Positions 30,898 through 41,058 are shown, counted from the stretch's first letter. The stretch: 64,000 nt of DNA from Burkholderiales bacterium (GCA_027493935.1 JAOSJV010000001.1:1240001-1304000); one strand, 5' to 3'. The notes: generated by a model from the letters alone, not told the origin. Program-made: numbers and translations.

Positions 30898-31266
30898 ATG
30901 AACGAGGCGATCGTGCTCTTCGCGCACGGGGCGCGCGACCCGGCCTGGGCCGGGCCGGTGCGCGAGCTCGCGGCGCGCGTTGCCGCGCACCGACCCGAGG
31001 CGCTCGTCGCGGCGGCGTTCCTCGAGCTGCTCGAGCCCACGCTGCCTGGCGCCGTGGCGCAGCTCGCCGCGCGGGGCGCGCGGCGTGTGGTCGTGTTCCC
31101 GCTCTTCATGGCGCCCGGCGGTCACCTCCGGCGCGACGTGCCGGCGCTCATGGCGTCGATCCGCGCGGCGCATCCCGGGCTCGACCTCGCCCTCGCGCCG
31201 CCGCTCGGCGCGGTGCCGGAGGTGCTCGAGGCGATCGCGCGGTGGGTGTCCGGGTACGAGCGCTAG
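30898..31266 (+). CDS. cbiX: Small sirohydrochlorin chelatase-type protein CbiX
   Basis: A 122-residue single-domain CbiX(S)-type chelatase, which inserts Co2+, Fe2+ or Ni2+ into sirohydrochlorin. The N-terminal motif is IVLFAHGARDPAWAGPVREL with the metal-binding His; the second His is in VFPLFMAPGGHLRRDVPALM. FLELLEPTLPGAVAQLAARGARRV lies between. The length matches the half-size homodimeric type. No other tetrapyrrole gene is nearby, so the metal used is unknown. ATG at 30898; 181 bp upstream of it carry no gene. Confidence 0.85.
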   Translation: MNEAIVLFAHGARDPAWAGPVRELAARVAAHRPEALVAAAFLELLEPTLPGAVAQLAARGARRVVVFPLFMAPGGHLRRDVPALMASIRAAHPGLDLALAPPLGAVPEVLEAIARWVSGYER

Positions 31267-31389
31267 CGGGCCGCGCGCGATTTCGCTACCATCGCGCGCG
31301 GCGATGCTTCCTTCCCACGACAACCCGGCGCGGCCCGGGCGCCGCGCCTCGCTTGCGCGCCCGGGGCGGCGCGCGCTTGGAGCGCGACC

Positions 31390-31815
31390 GTGAGCCGCGC
31401 GATCTTTCCCACCTCGCAGGACGCCGAGGCCGCGTTCTACGAAGCGCTCGAGCGCGCCGATCTCGATGCGATGATGGCGGTCTGGGCCGAGGACGAGGAG
31501 GTCGTGTGCGTGCATCCGGGCGGCCCGCGGCTCACTGGCTTCGAGCAGGTGCGCGCGAGCTGGACCGCGATCTTCAAGTCGCGCCAGCGCCTGCGCGTGC
31601 AGCTCGCGAACGCGGCGTACGTGCAGGGCATGATGCTCTCGATCCACAGCGTGCACGAGAACGTCACCGTCGTCGGCGAGCCGGCGCCGCGCCCGCCGGT
31701 GGTGACGACCAACGTGTACATCCGCACCGGCGGCGGGTGGCGCATGCTCGTCCACCACGCCTCGCCCGCGCCGGAGGCGCCGAGCCGCGCGGAATCGGGC
31801 AAGATCCTGCATTGA
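31390..31815 (+). CDS. SnoaL-like/NTF2-fold protein (DUF4440 type)
   Basis: A 141-residue cone-shaped NTF2-like domain: DAEAAFYEALERADLDAMMAVWAEDEEVVCVHPGGPRLTGFEQVRASWTAIF, with WAEDEEVVCVHP and the closing strand GWRMLVHHASPAPEA typical of SnoaL_3/DUF4440 proteins. No catalytic residue can be assigned. GTG start at 31390. Its stop overlaps the TTG start of the next gene (TTGA), so it is coupled to the YheT-type hydrolase. Confidence 0.75.
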   Translation: MSRAIFPTSQDAEAAFYEALERADLDAMMAVWAEDEEVVCVHPGGPRLTGFEQVRASWTAIFKSRQRLRVQLANAAYVQGMMLSIHSVHENVTVVGEPAPRPPVVTTNVYIRTGGGWRMLVHHASPAPEAPSRAESGKILH

Positions 31816-32864
31816 CGCGCGCCACCGGTCCGACGGCGTCCTCGACTTTCCGCGCGCCGTGGTGGCTGCCGGGCGGCAACGCGCAGACGATCTACGCCGC
31901 GCTCGCGGCCCCCGCGCCGCGGGTGCGCTACCGGCGCGAGCGGTGGGAGACGCCGGACGCCGACTTCGTCGACGTCGACTGGCTGGACGCGCCGCGCGCG
32001 CCCGGTGCGCCGCTCGTGGTGCTGTTCCACGGGCTGGAGGGCGGCTCGCGCAGCCACTACGCGCGTGCGCTGATGGCGGAGGCGCGCGCGCGGGGCTGGC
32101 GCGGCGCGGTGCCGCACTTCCGCGGCTGCGGCGGCGGGCCGAACCGCCTGCCGCGCGCCTACCACTCGGGCGACTCGCACGAGGTCGACTGGCTGCTGCG
32201 CAGGTTCCGCGCGGCCGCGGGCGAGGCGCCGCTCTTCGCCGTCGGCGTATCGCTCGGCGGCAACGTGCTCCTCAAGTGGCTGGGCGAGCGGGGCGAAACA
32301 GCGCGCGACGTGCTCGCCGCGGCCGCGGCGGTCTCCGCGCCGGTCGACCTGACCGCGGCGGGCGACGCGCTCGGCCGCGGCTTCAACCGGCTCTACACCC
32401 GCCACTTCCTCGCCTCGCTCAAGCGCAAGACGGTGGCGAAGATCGCGCGCTTTCCGGGCATCGCCGACGCGAGGGCGGTGTCCCGCTCGCGCACGCTGCG
32501 CGAGTTCGACGATCTGTTCACGGCGCCGCTACACGGCTTTCGCGACGCGGCCGACTACTGGCTGCGCTCGAGCGCGAAGCCGCTGCTCGGCCGGATCCGG
32601 GTCGCGACGCTCGTCGTGCACGCCCGCAACGATCCGTTCCATCCGGCGCCGCATCTGCCGGGACCGTACGAGGTCGCACCGGCTGTCACGCTCGATTATC
32701 CGGACGGCGGCGGGCACGTCGGCTTCGTGAGCGGACGCTTCCCGGGATCGCTTGCATGGCTGCCCAAGCGCGTGCTCGGCTTCTTCGACGAGGCGCGCGG
32801 CGTGCCCGCGGCCGCGTCCCGCGCGCATGCCGCGGGTGGGCGCAGCCGGGCGGCGGCAGTGTAA
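31812..32864 (+). CDS. Alpha/beta hydrolase, YheT family
   Basis: A 350-residue alpha/beta hydrolase of the YheT/ABHD1-3 type: FRAPWWLPGGNAQTIYAAL at the N-terminus, LVVLFHGLEGGSRSHYARALMAEARARGW, HFRGCGGGPNRLPRAYHSGDSHEVDWLL, nucleophile GVSLGGNVLLKWLGE, LHGF and NDPFHP around the acid, and the catalytic His in GGGHVGFVSGRF. The likely start is TTG at 31812, overlapping the previous stop; no later start leaves the conserved FRAPWWLPGGN region intact. Substrate unknown. Intact. Confidence 0.87.
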   Translation: MTRATGPTASSTFRAPWWLPGGNAQTIYAALAAPAPRVRYRRERWETPDADFVDVDWLDAPRAPGAPLVVLFHGLEGGSRSHYARALMAEARARGWRGAVPHFRGCGGGPNRLPRAYHSGDSHEVDWLLRRFRAAAGEAPLFAVGVSLGGNVLLKWLGERGETARDVLAAAAAVSAPVDLTAAGDALGRGFNRLYTRHFLASLKRKTVAKIARFPGIADARAVSRSRTLREFDDLFTAPLHGFRDAADYWLRSSAKPLLGRIRVATLVVHARNDPFHPAPHLPGPYEVAPAVTLDYPDGGGHVGFVSGRFPGSLAWLPKRVLGFFDEARGVPAAASRAHAAGGRSRAAAV

Positions 32865-32891
32865 TATCGGGACAGCTACCGCCGCTCGCCC

Positions 32892-34268
32892 GTGAACACG
32901 CCTCCGCCCGAGATCTTCAAGGCATACGACATCCGCGGCGTCGTCGACCGCACGCTCACGCCGGCAGGCGTCGAGGCAATCGGCCGCGCGCTGGCGACCG
33001 AGTGCCGCGCGCGCGGGGGTGGCGCGATCGCGATCGGGCGCGATGGCCGCCTGTCGGGTCCGGCGCTGGCGGCTGCGCTCGCGGCCGGAGTGCGTGCCGG
33101 CGGAGTCGACGTCGTCGACCTCGGCATGGTCACCACGCCGATGTGCTACTTCGCCGCGCACGCGCTCGGTACCGGATCGGCGGTCATGGTGACCGGCAGC
33201 CACAATCCCCCCGAGTACAACGGACTGAAGATGGTGCTCGCGGGTACGACGCTCGCCGGCGAGGAGATCCAGCGCCTGCGCCGGCGGATCGAGCAGGGCG
33301 AGCTCGCCGCGGGCAGCGGCGGATACCAGACAGCCGACGTGCGCGAGACCTATCTCGCACGCATCGCCGGCGACGTTTCGCTCGCGCGGCCGCTCGCCAT
33401 CGCCGTCGACTGCGGTAACGGCGCCGCAGGGCTGATCGCGCCCGCGCTCTACCGCCGGCTCGGGTGCCGCGTCACCGAGCTCTTCTGCGAAGTGGACGGC
33501 ACCTTTCCCAATCACCATCCCGATCCGACCCGGCCGGAGAACCTCCGCGACCTGATCGCAGCGCTGCAGGACGGCGCGGGCGAGCTCGGCCTCGCCTTCG
33601 ACGGTGACGGCGACCGGCTGGGCGTCGTCACCCGCAACGGGACGATCGTCTACGCCGACCGGCTGCTGATGCTGCTCGCGGCCGACGTGCTCGCGCGGCA
33701 TCCCGGCGGCGAGATCGTGTACGACGTCAAGTGCACGCGAAACCTCGCGTCGTGGATCCGTCAGCACGGCGGCCGGCCGGCGATGTGGAAGACCGGCCAC
33801 TCGCTGATCAAGGGTCGCATGAAGGCGCTCCATGCGCCGATCGCAGGCGAGATGAGCGGACACATCTTCATCGCCGACCGCTGGTACGGCTTCGACGACG
33901 GCGTATACGCCGGCGCGCGGCTGCTCGAGCTGCTTGCGCGCAGCGCCGAGCCGAGCGCCACGCTCGAGGCGCTGCCCGACTCGGTCGCAACGCCCGAGCT
34001 GCATGTCCCGCTTGCCGAGGGCGAGCCGCACCGCCTGGTCGAGCGACTGCAGCACGAGGCGCGGTTTCCCGGCGCGGTCGAGGTGATTACGCTCGACGGG
34101 CTGCGGGTGGAGTACGCAGACGGCTTCGGGCTTGCGCGCGCGTCGAACACGACGCCGGTGCTGGTGCTGCGCTTCGAGGCGCAGGATGCGGCGGGGCTCG
34201 GTCGCATCCAAGAGGCGTTTCGCCGCGCGCTGCTCGCGGCGAAACCCGACGCGCAGCTGCCGTTCTAG
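32892..34268 (+). CDS. Phosphomannomutase/phosphoglucomutase
   Basis: Alpha-D-phosphohexomutase of 458 residues (AlgC/ManB type) that interconverts hexose-6- and hexose-1-phosphates for surface polysaccharide or glycogen metabolism. Motifs: IFKAYDIRGVVDRTL, the phosphoserine loop VMVTGSHNPPEYNG, metal loop LAFDGDGDRLGVV, sugar-binding GEMSGHIFI, and C-terminal phosphate loop GLARASNTTPVLVLRF. GTG start at 32892. It ends 4 bp from the convergent solute-binding protein gene. Intact. Confidence 0.94.
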   Translation: MNTPPPEIFKAYDIRGVVDRTLTPAGVEAIGRALATECRARGGGAIAIGRDGRLSGPALAAALAAGVRAGGVDVVDLGMVTTPMCYFAAHALGTGSAVMVTGSHNPPEYNGLKMVLAGTTLAGEEIQRLRRRIEQGELAAGSGGYQTADVRETYLARIAGDVSLARPLAIAVDCGNGAAGLIAPALYRRLGCRVTELFCEVDGTFPNHHPDPTRPENLRDLIAALQDGAGELGLAFDGDGDRLGVVTRNGTIVYADRLLMLLAADVLARHPGGEIVYDVKCTRNLASWIRQHGGRPAMWKTGHSLIKGRMKALHAPIAGEMSGHIFIADRWYGFDDGVYAGARLLELLARSAEPSATLEALPDSVATPELHVPLAEGEPHRLVERLQHEARFPGAVEVITLDGLRVEYADGFGLARASNTTPVLVLRFEAQDAAGLGRIQEAFRRALLAAKPDAQLPF

Positions 34269-34272
34269 GCGG

Positions 34273-35632
34273 CTACCGCGCCTGTGCCGTGCGCCGCGGG
34301 TCGCGCGCGGAATCCGCGAAGCGGCGCAGGAGCAGGTTACCGCGCTCGACCGCCTCGTCGAGGCGCGGCCTTGGGCAGCTTGTCGCCGGCCCAGACCGCC
34401 TCGAGCTCCTCGTCGAGGATCGCGCGGATGTACGCGTGGTTGCCGAGCCGGATGCCGCGCGAGTAGACCGCGGGCGTATCGGTGCGCACCATCTGCAGCA
34501 CGCCGACCTCGGTGCCCGGGTTGCGCGCGTAAAAGCCCTGCTCGCGCGTGAGATCGTAGGCCGCGCGCGAGACCGGCAGGTAGCCGGTGTTCTGGTGCCA
34601 GGCCGCCTGCACCGCGGGGCGCGCGATGAACGCGAAGAATTTCGCCACGCCGCGCTCCTCGGCCGCCTTCTTGCCCGACATGACCCACAGGCCCGCGCCG
34701 CCCATCAGCGTGTTGTACGGCGCGCCCTGGAAGTCTTCGTAGTACGGCAGCGGCGCGACTCCGAAGTCGAACTTCGCGCCGCGCCGAATCTTCGCGTAGG
34801 AGGCCGACGAACTGGTGAGAACCGCGCACTGCCCGGCGATGAACTGCTTCTCGCCCTCGTCGCGCCGCCCGGTGTAGAAGAAGAGCCGGCTCTTCACCCA
34901 CGAGCTGAGCAGCGCGACGTGGCGCATCGCGAGCTTCGTGTTGAAGGCGAGCTCTGCATCGAGCCCCTCGAAGCCGTTGCGGCCGGTGGCGAACTCCTCG
35001 TTGTGGAGCGCGAGCACGTTCTCGAGCATGATCCAGCCCGGCCAGGTGGTCGTGATGCCGCACGGCGTCGCCTGCTTCTCGTAGAGCTTGAGCGCCTGCG
35101 CCTGCAGGTCGTACCAGGTCCGCGGCGGCAACTGCGGATCCAGACCCGCGGCCGCGAATGCCTGCTTGTTGTAGTACAGCACCGGGGTCGAAGTGTTGAA
35201 CGGAAGCGCGAGCAGCCGGCCCTTCGCGTCGGCGAAATAGCTCGCCACGGGCGCAACGAAGGCGCGCGGATCGAGCTTCACGCCGGCGCGCGCGAGCACG
35301 GCATAGGCCGGGCGGTAGAGGCTGCGCGCAGCCATCATCGATGCCGTGCCGACGTCGTAGACCTGCAGGATGTGCGGCGCCTTGCCTTGCGCGTGCGCGG
35401 CGATGCCGAGCGCGAGGGTCTCGTCGTAGCTGCCCTTGTAAGTCGCCACGACCCGGTAGTCGTTCTGCGCGGCGTTGAAGGCGGCCGCGATCCGGTCGAC
35501 TTCCTCGCCGAGCGCCCCGTCCATCGCGTGCCAGAACCGAAGCTCGGTCGCTTTCGGGGCGGCGGCGCCGGGACCCGCGGCGGCGAGCGTGGCAAGGGCG
35601 GCGAGGGCGATCAGCAGTGCGCGAATGTTCAT
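34273..35632 (-). CDS. Extracellular solute-binding protein, UgpB-like (glycerol-3-phosphate type)
   Basis: Periplasmic ABC-transporter binding protein. Signal peptide MNIRALLIALAALATLAAAGPGAAA, then TELRFWHAMDGALGEEVDRIAAAFNAAQNDYRVV, GTASMMAARSLYRPAYAV, LPFNTSTPVLYYNKQAF, the UgpB-like YAKIRRGAKFDFGVAPLPYY, and GGAGLWVMSGK. As read, the frame ends early at 34337. An extra base near 34362-34363 is likely, because the other frame continues LDEAVERGNLLLRRF, the normal UgpB tail, to a stop at 34273. No ugpA/E/C genes are in the window, so it is an orphan or served by a distant permease. Confidence 0.88.
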
Positions 35633-35946
35633 GGACGTCGACGCTTTCTCGGTCCGCCCCGGCCGCGGGGCGGTCGGGTACGGCGGCAGAACGAAGGGAC
35701 GCCGGTGCCGGCGACTTCGGCGCCAGCCCCGGCGGATGGGAACGACGCCGCCAGTATAGTAGCGGAGGCGGAAGCGTCGATGTGCGGTTTGGCACGCTTA
35801 GGACGTCGTCATAATGGGTGCCGCAGCGCTCGCACCGGCGCACCGCCGCTCGCGCCTAAGTGGCTGATTTGCGTGTGCTAGTATCCGCGCCGGGCGCGCC
35901 GCAGCAGGGCGCGCCCACGAGAGCGAACGCCGATCCCGCCACCTCG
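35633..35946. promoter_or_regulatory. Divergent gap between the UgpB-like gene and birA
   Basis: 314 bp without a gene, expected to hold promoters for both sides. On the minus strand TATACT (near 35753-35758) is a fair -10 for the ugpB-like gene, with a weak TCGACG 16 bp upstream. On the plus strand TTGGCA ... CATAAT (about 35789-35815, 15-bp spacer) is a weak candidate for birA. No inverted-repeat operator is obvious. Confidence 0.3.
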
Positions 35947-36924
35947 ATGAAGGCAGCCACCTTCGCCGTGCTCCGCCAGCTCGCGGCCGGGACGCCGTGC
36001 GCGAGCGCGGTCCTCGCGCAGGCGGTCGGGCTGCCGCGCGCGGCGGTCGGCGCCGCCGTGCGCGAGCTGCGCGCGCACGGCGTCGAAGTGCGCGCCGTGC
36101 GCGGGCGCGGCTATGCCCTCGGCGCGCCGGCCGATCTGCTCGATCGCGCGGCGGTCGCCGCGCGGTTGGCCCAGCGCGGCGCGCCGATCGTCCTGGATCT
36201 CGCCGACGAGTGCGTATCCACGAACGCAGCGCTGCTGGAGCGGGCGGCGAGCGGCGCGGGCGCGGGCACGGCGCTCGCCTGCGAGCTGCAGACCGCCGGC
36301 CGCGGCCGGCGCGGGGCGCGCTGGCACGCGCGGCTCCTCGCGGGGCTCACGTTCTCCGTGCTGTGGCGCTACGAACGGGCGCGATCCGACTTCGGCGCGC
36401 TGCCGCTCGCCGTCGGCGTCGCGTGCGCGCGCGCCCTCGATGCGCTCGGCGTGCGGGGTGTGCGCCTGAAGTGGCCGAACGATCTCGTGCACGGCGGCGG
36501 CAAGCTCGGCGGCATCTTGGTGGAGGCGGCGAGCGAGGCGGGCGGGCCGACGGCGGTGGTGGTCGGCGTCGGCGTCAACGTGCGCGGGGCGCGGGCGCTC
36601 GGCGCCACGGTGGGCCAGCCGGTGTCCGATCTCGCCGCGCTCGCGCGCGATGTTCCGCCGCGCACGGCGCTGCTCGCGGAGCTCCTCGCCGAGATCGCGA
36701 GCGCGCTCGAGGCTTTCGGGCGGCACGGTTTCGCGGCGTTTCGCGAGGAATGGTCACGCCGGCATGCGCAGCAGGATGCGCCGGTACGGCTGCTGCTGCC
36801 CGGCGGCGGCGCGGTGGACGGTGTCGCGCTCGGCGTGGCCGAGGACGGCGCGCTGCTCGTCGCGACCCGGGCCGGCGTCGAGCGTCATCACGCCGGTGCG
36901 GTGAGCCTGCGGGCCGCAACGTGA
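35947..36924 (+). CDS. birA: Biotin--[acetyl-CoA-carboxylase] ligase BirA
   Basis: Biotin protein ligase of 325 residues with an N-terminal winged helix (FAVLRQLAAGTPCASAVLAQAVGLPRAAVGAAVRELRAHGVEVRAVRGRGYAL), so possibly also a repressor. The catalytic domain has STNAALLERA, the biotin loop LQTAGRGRRGARWHA, LTFSVLWRY, VRLKWPNDLVHGGGKLGGILVE with the catalytic Lys, and GVGVNVRG. A small C-terminal beta domain follows. Start ATG 35947 chosen because the helix-turn-helix begins there; the frame is open further upstream without a family match. The stop overlaps the coaX GTG. Intact. Confidence 0.93.
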   Translation: MKAATFAVLRQLAAGTPCASAVLAQAVGLPRAAVGAAVRELRAHGVEVRAVRGRGYALGAPADLLDRAAVAARLAQRGAPIVLDLADECVSTNAALLERAASGAGAGTALACELQTAGRGRRGARWHARLLAGLTFSVLWRYERARSDFGALPLAVGVACARALDALGVRGVRLKWPNDLVHGGGKLGGILVEAASEAGGPTAVVVGVGVNVRGARALGATVGQPVSDLAALARDVPPRTALLAELLAEIASALEAFGRHGFAAFREEWSRRHAQQDAPVRLLLPGGGAVDGVALGVAEDGALLVATRAGVERHHAGAVSLRAAT

Positions 36925-37691
36925 GGCTGGAGGTGAGCCCGGGCGCGAAAAGCCGCGCGGCGACGATCCTGGCGGTGGACGCCGGCAACAGCCGCATCAA
37001 GTGGGGGCTCGCCGAGCGCGGCGAGTGGCGCGCGCTGGGCGCCGCCGCGATCGACGACATCGAGCGGCACGCGGCGCAGGCGTGGCCGCCGCTGCCCGCT
37101 CCGGCGCACATCGCGGTCGCCAACGTCGCCGGTACCGCAGCCGAGCAGCGGCTGGCGGCCTTGTTCCTGCGCTTCTTTGCGCGTGCGGCCGCGCCGGCGC
37201 CGGTGGCATGGCTGCGCGCGGTGCGCACGGCCGGCGGCGTCACCAACGGCTACGACGACCCCGGCCAGCTCGGCGTCGACCGCTGGGCGGCGCTGGTGGC
37301 GGCGCGCGCGCGCCATGCAGGCGACAGCCTGGTGGTGATGGCCGGCACGGCGACGACGATCGACCGCCTGGACGCGCGGGGCACTTTCCGCGGCGGCATG
37401 ATCCTCCCCGGCCTGGATCTGATGAAGCGCTCGCTTGCCGCCGGCACCGCGGGGCTGCCCTTCGCGCGCGGCCAATACAGTGACGAGCCGCGCAGCACCC
37501 CCGACGCCATAGAGAGCGGCTGCCTCGCCGCGCAGGCGGGCGCGATCGAGCGCGCGTACGCGCGGCTGCCGGCCGGCGCGCCGTGCTTTCTGAGCGGCGG
37601 CGCCGCGCGCGCAATCGCGCCGCTGCTTGCGTTTGCCACCCAGGAGGTCGAGCATCTTGTCCTCGAGGGAGTGCTCAGGCTCGCGCAATGA
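36921..37691 (+). CDS. coaX: Type III pantothenate kinase CoaX
   Basis: First step of coenzyme A synthesis, 256 residues. ASKHA-type motifs: ATILAVDAGNSRIKWGLAE (phosphate 1), YDDPGQLGVDRWAALVAAR, VVMAGTATTIDRLDARGTFRGGMILPGLDLMKRSLAAGTAGLP, and FLSGGAARAIAPLL. GTG start at 36921 overlaps the birA stop by 4 bases, giving the birA-coaX order usual in betaproteobacteria. The stop overlaps the next ATG. Intact. Confidence 0.94.
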   Translation: MRLEVSPGAKSRAATILAVDAGNSRIKWGLAERGEWRALGAAAIDDIERHAAQAWPPLPAPAHIAVANVAGTAAEQRLAALFLRFFARAAAPAPVAWLRAVRTAGGVTNGYDDPGQLGVDRWAALVAARARHAGDSLVVMAGTATTIDRLDARGTFRGGMILPGLDLMKRSLAAGTAGLPFARGQYSDEPRSTPDAIESGCLAAQAGAIERAYARLPAGAPCFLSGGAARAIAPLLAFATQEVEHLVLEGVLRLAQ

Positions 37692-38335
37692 GGACCGTCT
37701 TCCTGTTGCTGATCTTCGCGAATGTCGCGTTCTTCGCGTGGACCTACTACGACCGGACCGTCGGGTCGCAGGGTGAGCGCATCGTCGCGCAGCAGCTCGA
37801 CCCGGGGCGGATCCGACTGGTGACCCCCGACGAGGCGGCGCGCCTCGCGCGCATCCGGCGGCCGGCCTGCATCGAGTGGGGGCCGATCGGCCCCAATGAC
37901 GTCGCGCGCGCGGAGGACGCGATCGCCGGCCTGCGGGCCGGGCTGAGGATCGAGGGGCGCCGCCCGGAGGAGTCGGCCGGGTGGTGGGTCTATATCCCGC
38001 CGTTTCCGAGCCGGCAGGCGGCCAACCAGCGCGTGACCGAGCTGCGGCGGCTCGGCATCGAGGACTACTTCATCATCCCGGACGACGCGAAGTTCCGCAA
38101 CGCCGTCTCGCTCGGCGTGTTCCGCAGCGAGGAGGCGGCGAAGAACCGGTTCGACGCACTGCAGCGGCGCGGCGTGCGCGACGCGATGCTCGCCGAGCGC
38201 GACGGTAGCGCGCGGCGCGTCTATCTGCGGATTGCGCAGGTCACCGAGTCGCTGCGCGAGCGCATCGAGGCGCTGCGGCCGGCGTTTCCCGGGAGCGAAA
38301 TACGCGATTGCCCGCCGGGGGACGGCAAGGGATGA
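37688..38335 (+). CDS. SPOR-domain membrane protein
   Basis: A 215-residue protein with one N-terminal anchor ([21 protein letters not shown]) and a C-terminal SPOR-like repeat region ([32 protein letters not shown], then [30 protein letters not shown]). SPOR domains bind denuded peptidoglycan at the septum. The position after birA-coaX is common in betaproteobacteria. The ATG at 37688 overlaps the coaX stop by 4 bases. Intact. Confidence 0.85.
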   Translation: MRTVFLLLIFANVAFFAWTYYDRTVGSQGERIVAQQLDPGRIRLVTPDEAARLARIRRPACIEWGPIGPNDVARAEDAIAGLRAGLRIEGRRPEESAGWWVYIPPFPSRQAANQRVTELRRLGIEDYFIIPDDAKFRNAVSLGVFRSEEAAKNRFDALQRRGVRDAMLAERDGSARRVYLRIAQVTESLRERIEALRPAFPGSEIRDCPPGDGKG

Positions 38336-38844
38336 GCGGTGCGCGCACCGCCGCGCGCTTATCATCGCGCCCGCGCGAGCGGGCGCAGACATCGAAGCGG
38401 TGCGCGAACTCTTTCGCGAGTACGCCGCGTGGCTCGCCGTCGACCTGTGCTTCCAGGGCTTCGCCGCGGAGCTCGCATCGCTGCCCGGCGTCTACGCGCC
38501 GCCGCACGGCTGCATTCTGCTCGCGCGCACGCACGACGGAGCGGTGGCCGGCTGCGCGGCCCTGCGCCGGTCTCGACGCGCGCAGCGCGGAGATGAAGCG
38601 TCTGTACGTGCGCGATGCATTCCGCGGCGTCGGCCTCGGCGCGCGCCTCGCGGAGGAGACCGTCGGCGCGGCGCGGCGCATGGGCTACCGGCGCGTGCTG
38701 CTCGACACGCTGCCGCAGATGGCGGCCGCGCAGCGGTTGTATCGCGTGCTCGGCTTCCGCGCGATCGCGCCGTACTACGACAACCCGATCCCCGGAGCGA
38801 TGTACCTCGCCCTCGACCTTGCGCCTCCCGCTGGCGGCAATTGA
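38332..38844 (+). CDS. GNAT-family N-acetyltransferase, frame break
   Basis: GNAT acyltransferase fold in two frames. The N-terminal part ([45 protein letters not shown]) and the C-terminal part ([47 protein letters not shown], with the acetyl-CoA loop RGVGLGARL, then [20 protein letters not shown]) join near 38572, where one base has to be gained or lost. The start is unclear: the ATG at 38332 overlaps the SPOR gene stop but lies in a third frame, so a second indel near the 5' end is possible. Acceptor unknown. Convergent with the kinase gene. Confidence 0.7.
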   Translation: MSGARTAARLSSRPRERAQTSKRCANSFASTPRGSPSTCASRASPRSSHRCPASTRRRTAAFCSRARTTERWPAARPCAGLDARSAEMKRLYVRDAFRGVGLGARLAEETVGAARRMGYRRVLLDTLPQMAAAQRLYRVLGFRAIAPYYDNPIPGAMYLALDLAPPAGGN

Positions 38845-38902
38845 GCCGCCGGGACGGTCCCGCGTCGGCCATGCCCGGGATCGCGGGAGTGCGGCAGGCC
38901 TT

Positions 38903-41058
38903 TCACTGCCTACGCTCCGGATTCGCGCCTCGCCGGAACGGAGGTCCTCGGCAGAGGGCCGCGCGGACGCTGCCGCCCGGAAGGCGGTCCATGCCGCCTG
39001 CGCATCCTGCTGGGTCCAGCGCTCGGTCCGCGCAAGCGCCTCCAGCACCTCGCTCAGGTCGGTGATGCGCTGCGGCCGGTCCTCGCGCCGCTTTTCCAGG
39101 CAGGCGGCGACCAGGGCGTCGAGCTCGGGCGGCACGGGCCTCGGCGCGACTTCCGCGAGCCGCGGCGGCGTCTCGTTCAGCACGCAGCTCGTGAGCGAGA
39201 GCTCGTCGTCGGCCGAGAAGATCTTGCGCGCGGCCAGCATGAAGAAGGCGACCGCCCCCACGGCATAGATGTCGGCGCGCGCGTCGACGTCCGCCGGGTC
39301 GCGCAATCGCTCCGGCGCCATGTAGAGCGGGGTGCCGAGCAGGCGCAGCGTGCGCGTGATGGTCTGCGACTGCTCGCGCGCGACGCTCTTCACCAGGCCG
39401 AAGTCGAGGATCTTCACGAAGTCGTACTCGCCGCCGTAGCGGCACACCATGATGTTGGTGGCGCTGATGTCGCGGTGCACGAGCCCCTTGCCGTGCGCCT
39501 CGGCGAGGCCGGCGCAGACCTGGCGCAGCAGATGCACGGTCCGGGGCACGGACATCGCACCGGTGCGAACCACGATGTCGCCGACCGTCGAGCCCTCCAG
39601 GTACTCCATGGCGTAGTACAGGATTCCCCCGGGCGCTCGCCCGTAGTCGAAGATCTCGACCATGTTCGGATGCGAGAGCTGGCTCGCGAGCTGCGCCTCG
39701 CGCTCGAAGCGGGCCACCATCTCGTCGGTCGCGCGCGCCGGCTTGAGCAGCTTCACGGCGGTGGGGCGCTTGAGCAGCTCGTGGCGCGCGAGGTAGATGT
39801 TAGCGATGCCGCCCTCGCCGATGCGTTCGCCGAGGATGTACGGGCCGAGCCGCCGTTCTGCGAGGCGGCGCCGCAGCTTCGCCGCCGAGAACCAGGACGC
39901 GAGCGCGGCGATCACCGCGAGCACGAGGGTGCCGAACACCGCGCCGAATGCAATGCGCAGCACGCTCAGCGGCGCGTAGGCCTCCTCGGCGCCGATCTCC
40001 GCCGCGATGCCCATGTCGTACGCCGGCAGCCAGCGCCAGGCGCCGATGACCTCGTGCCCGGCGTAGCCGGATACGGCTCCACCAGGATGCCCTCGGTCGT
40101 GCCGGCCGCCGAGGCCGGCGCGCGCCGGCGGGCGCAGCGCGAGCGACAGGATGGCGGATCGGCCAGCCGCCAGCAGGCCGCGCGCGGCGAGCTCGTCGGC
40201 GAAACGGCTCTCCGAGAGCATCTTGCCGTGCCGGCCGAACGCGTACACTTCGGCCGTCTCGCCCGCGCGCGCCGCGGCGAGGATCGCCGCGAACTGCTCG
40301 TGCGCGTGGTGCCCGACGCCGAGCGCGGCGACGCGCCCGTGCGCGGTGTCGAACACCGGCGTCTGGACCCACACGCTCGGGCGCGTCAGCGGCAGGCGCT
40401 GTGGCGGCTGCTTGAGCCGGTCCGCGTCGTGCGACGGTGGCAAGAACAGCGTCGAGCCCGCGAACACCCCTTCCAGCTCTCGGGCGAGCAGCTCGGGGCG
40501 CAGCGCAAGGCCGCAGTACTCCGGAAAGCGCGACGCGACGATCCGACCCGAGCGATCGACGATGTTGAAACCGACCGCGCCGGTGCCGGCGAACGCGTCG
40601 TCGAGCGCGGCCACGAGTGGTCGGCGCACCGGCGCGGAGCAGTACTGTGCCGGCGTCGTTCCGGGCGCCGCCGCGATCGCCACGAGCGAGGCGACGTGCT
40701 CGCGCACCTGGCGGTCGCGTGCGAGGCGCTCGATCGCGACGGTCTGGTCGGCAATCCAGATTTCGAGCATCTTGGTCTGCATGTCGAGCACCGACTTGAG
40801 CGACGCCGCGCGCAGGCCACGCACCGAGCGCTCCACCGCGGTGTAGGTCCCGGCGCCGATCGCGGCGAGGACCGCGGTGCTCGCCAGGATCGCCAGGGCC
40901 AGTGCGAGGCGCAGGCGGGCGCGCCGCGCCCGGTTCTCGCGCTCGATCGGATCGTCGGGATCGAGGACGCGGACCCGCGATCGCGGTCCGGCCGGCACGC
41001 CTGCCTCGCCGGCGTGCCCGGCCGGCTGCGCGGCGCCCGGATCCGGCGTTCGGTTCAT
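38903..41058 (-). CDS. Membrane-bound Ser/Thr protein kinase with extracytoplasmic sensor domain
   Basis: One TM helix (about residues 49-71), a roughly 320-residue periplasmic sensor of Cache-like appearance ([42 protein letters not shown]), a second TM (about residue 400, [16 protein letters not shown]), then a Hanks-type kinase. Kinase motifs: [58 protein letters not shown]. The catalytic loop has HRD-IS in place of the usual HRD-LK. Two compensating frame shifts (about 40110 and 40075) garble a short stretch that should read GILVEPYP. The C-terminal end is uncertain: as read the frame stays open to 38362, antisense to the acetyltransferase; stops in the other frames lie at 38903 and 38911. 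Confidence 0.85.
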
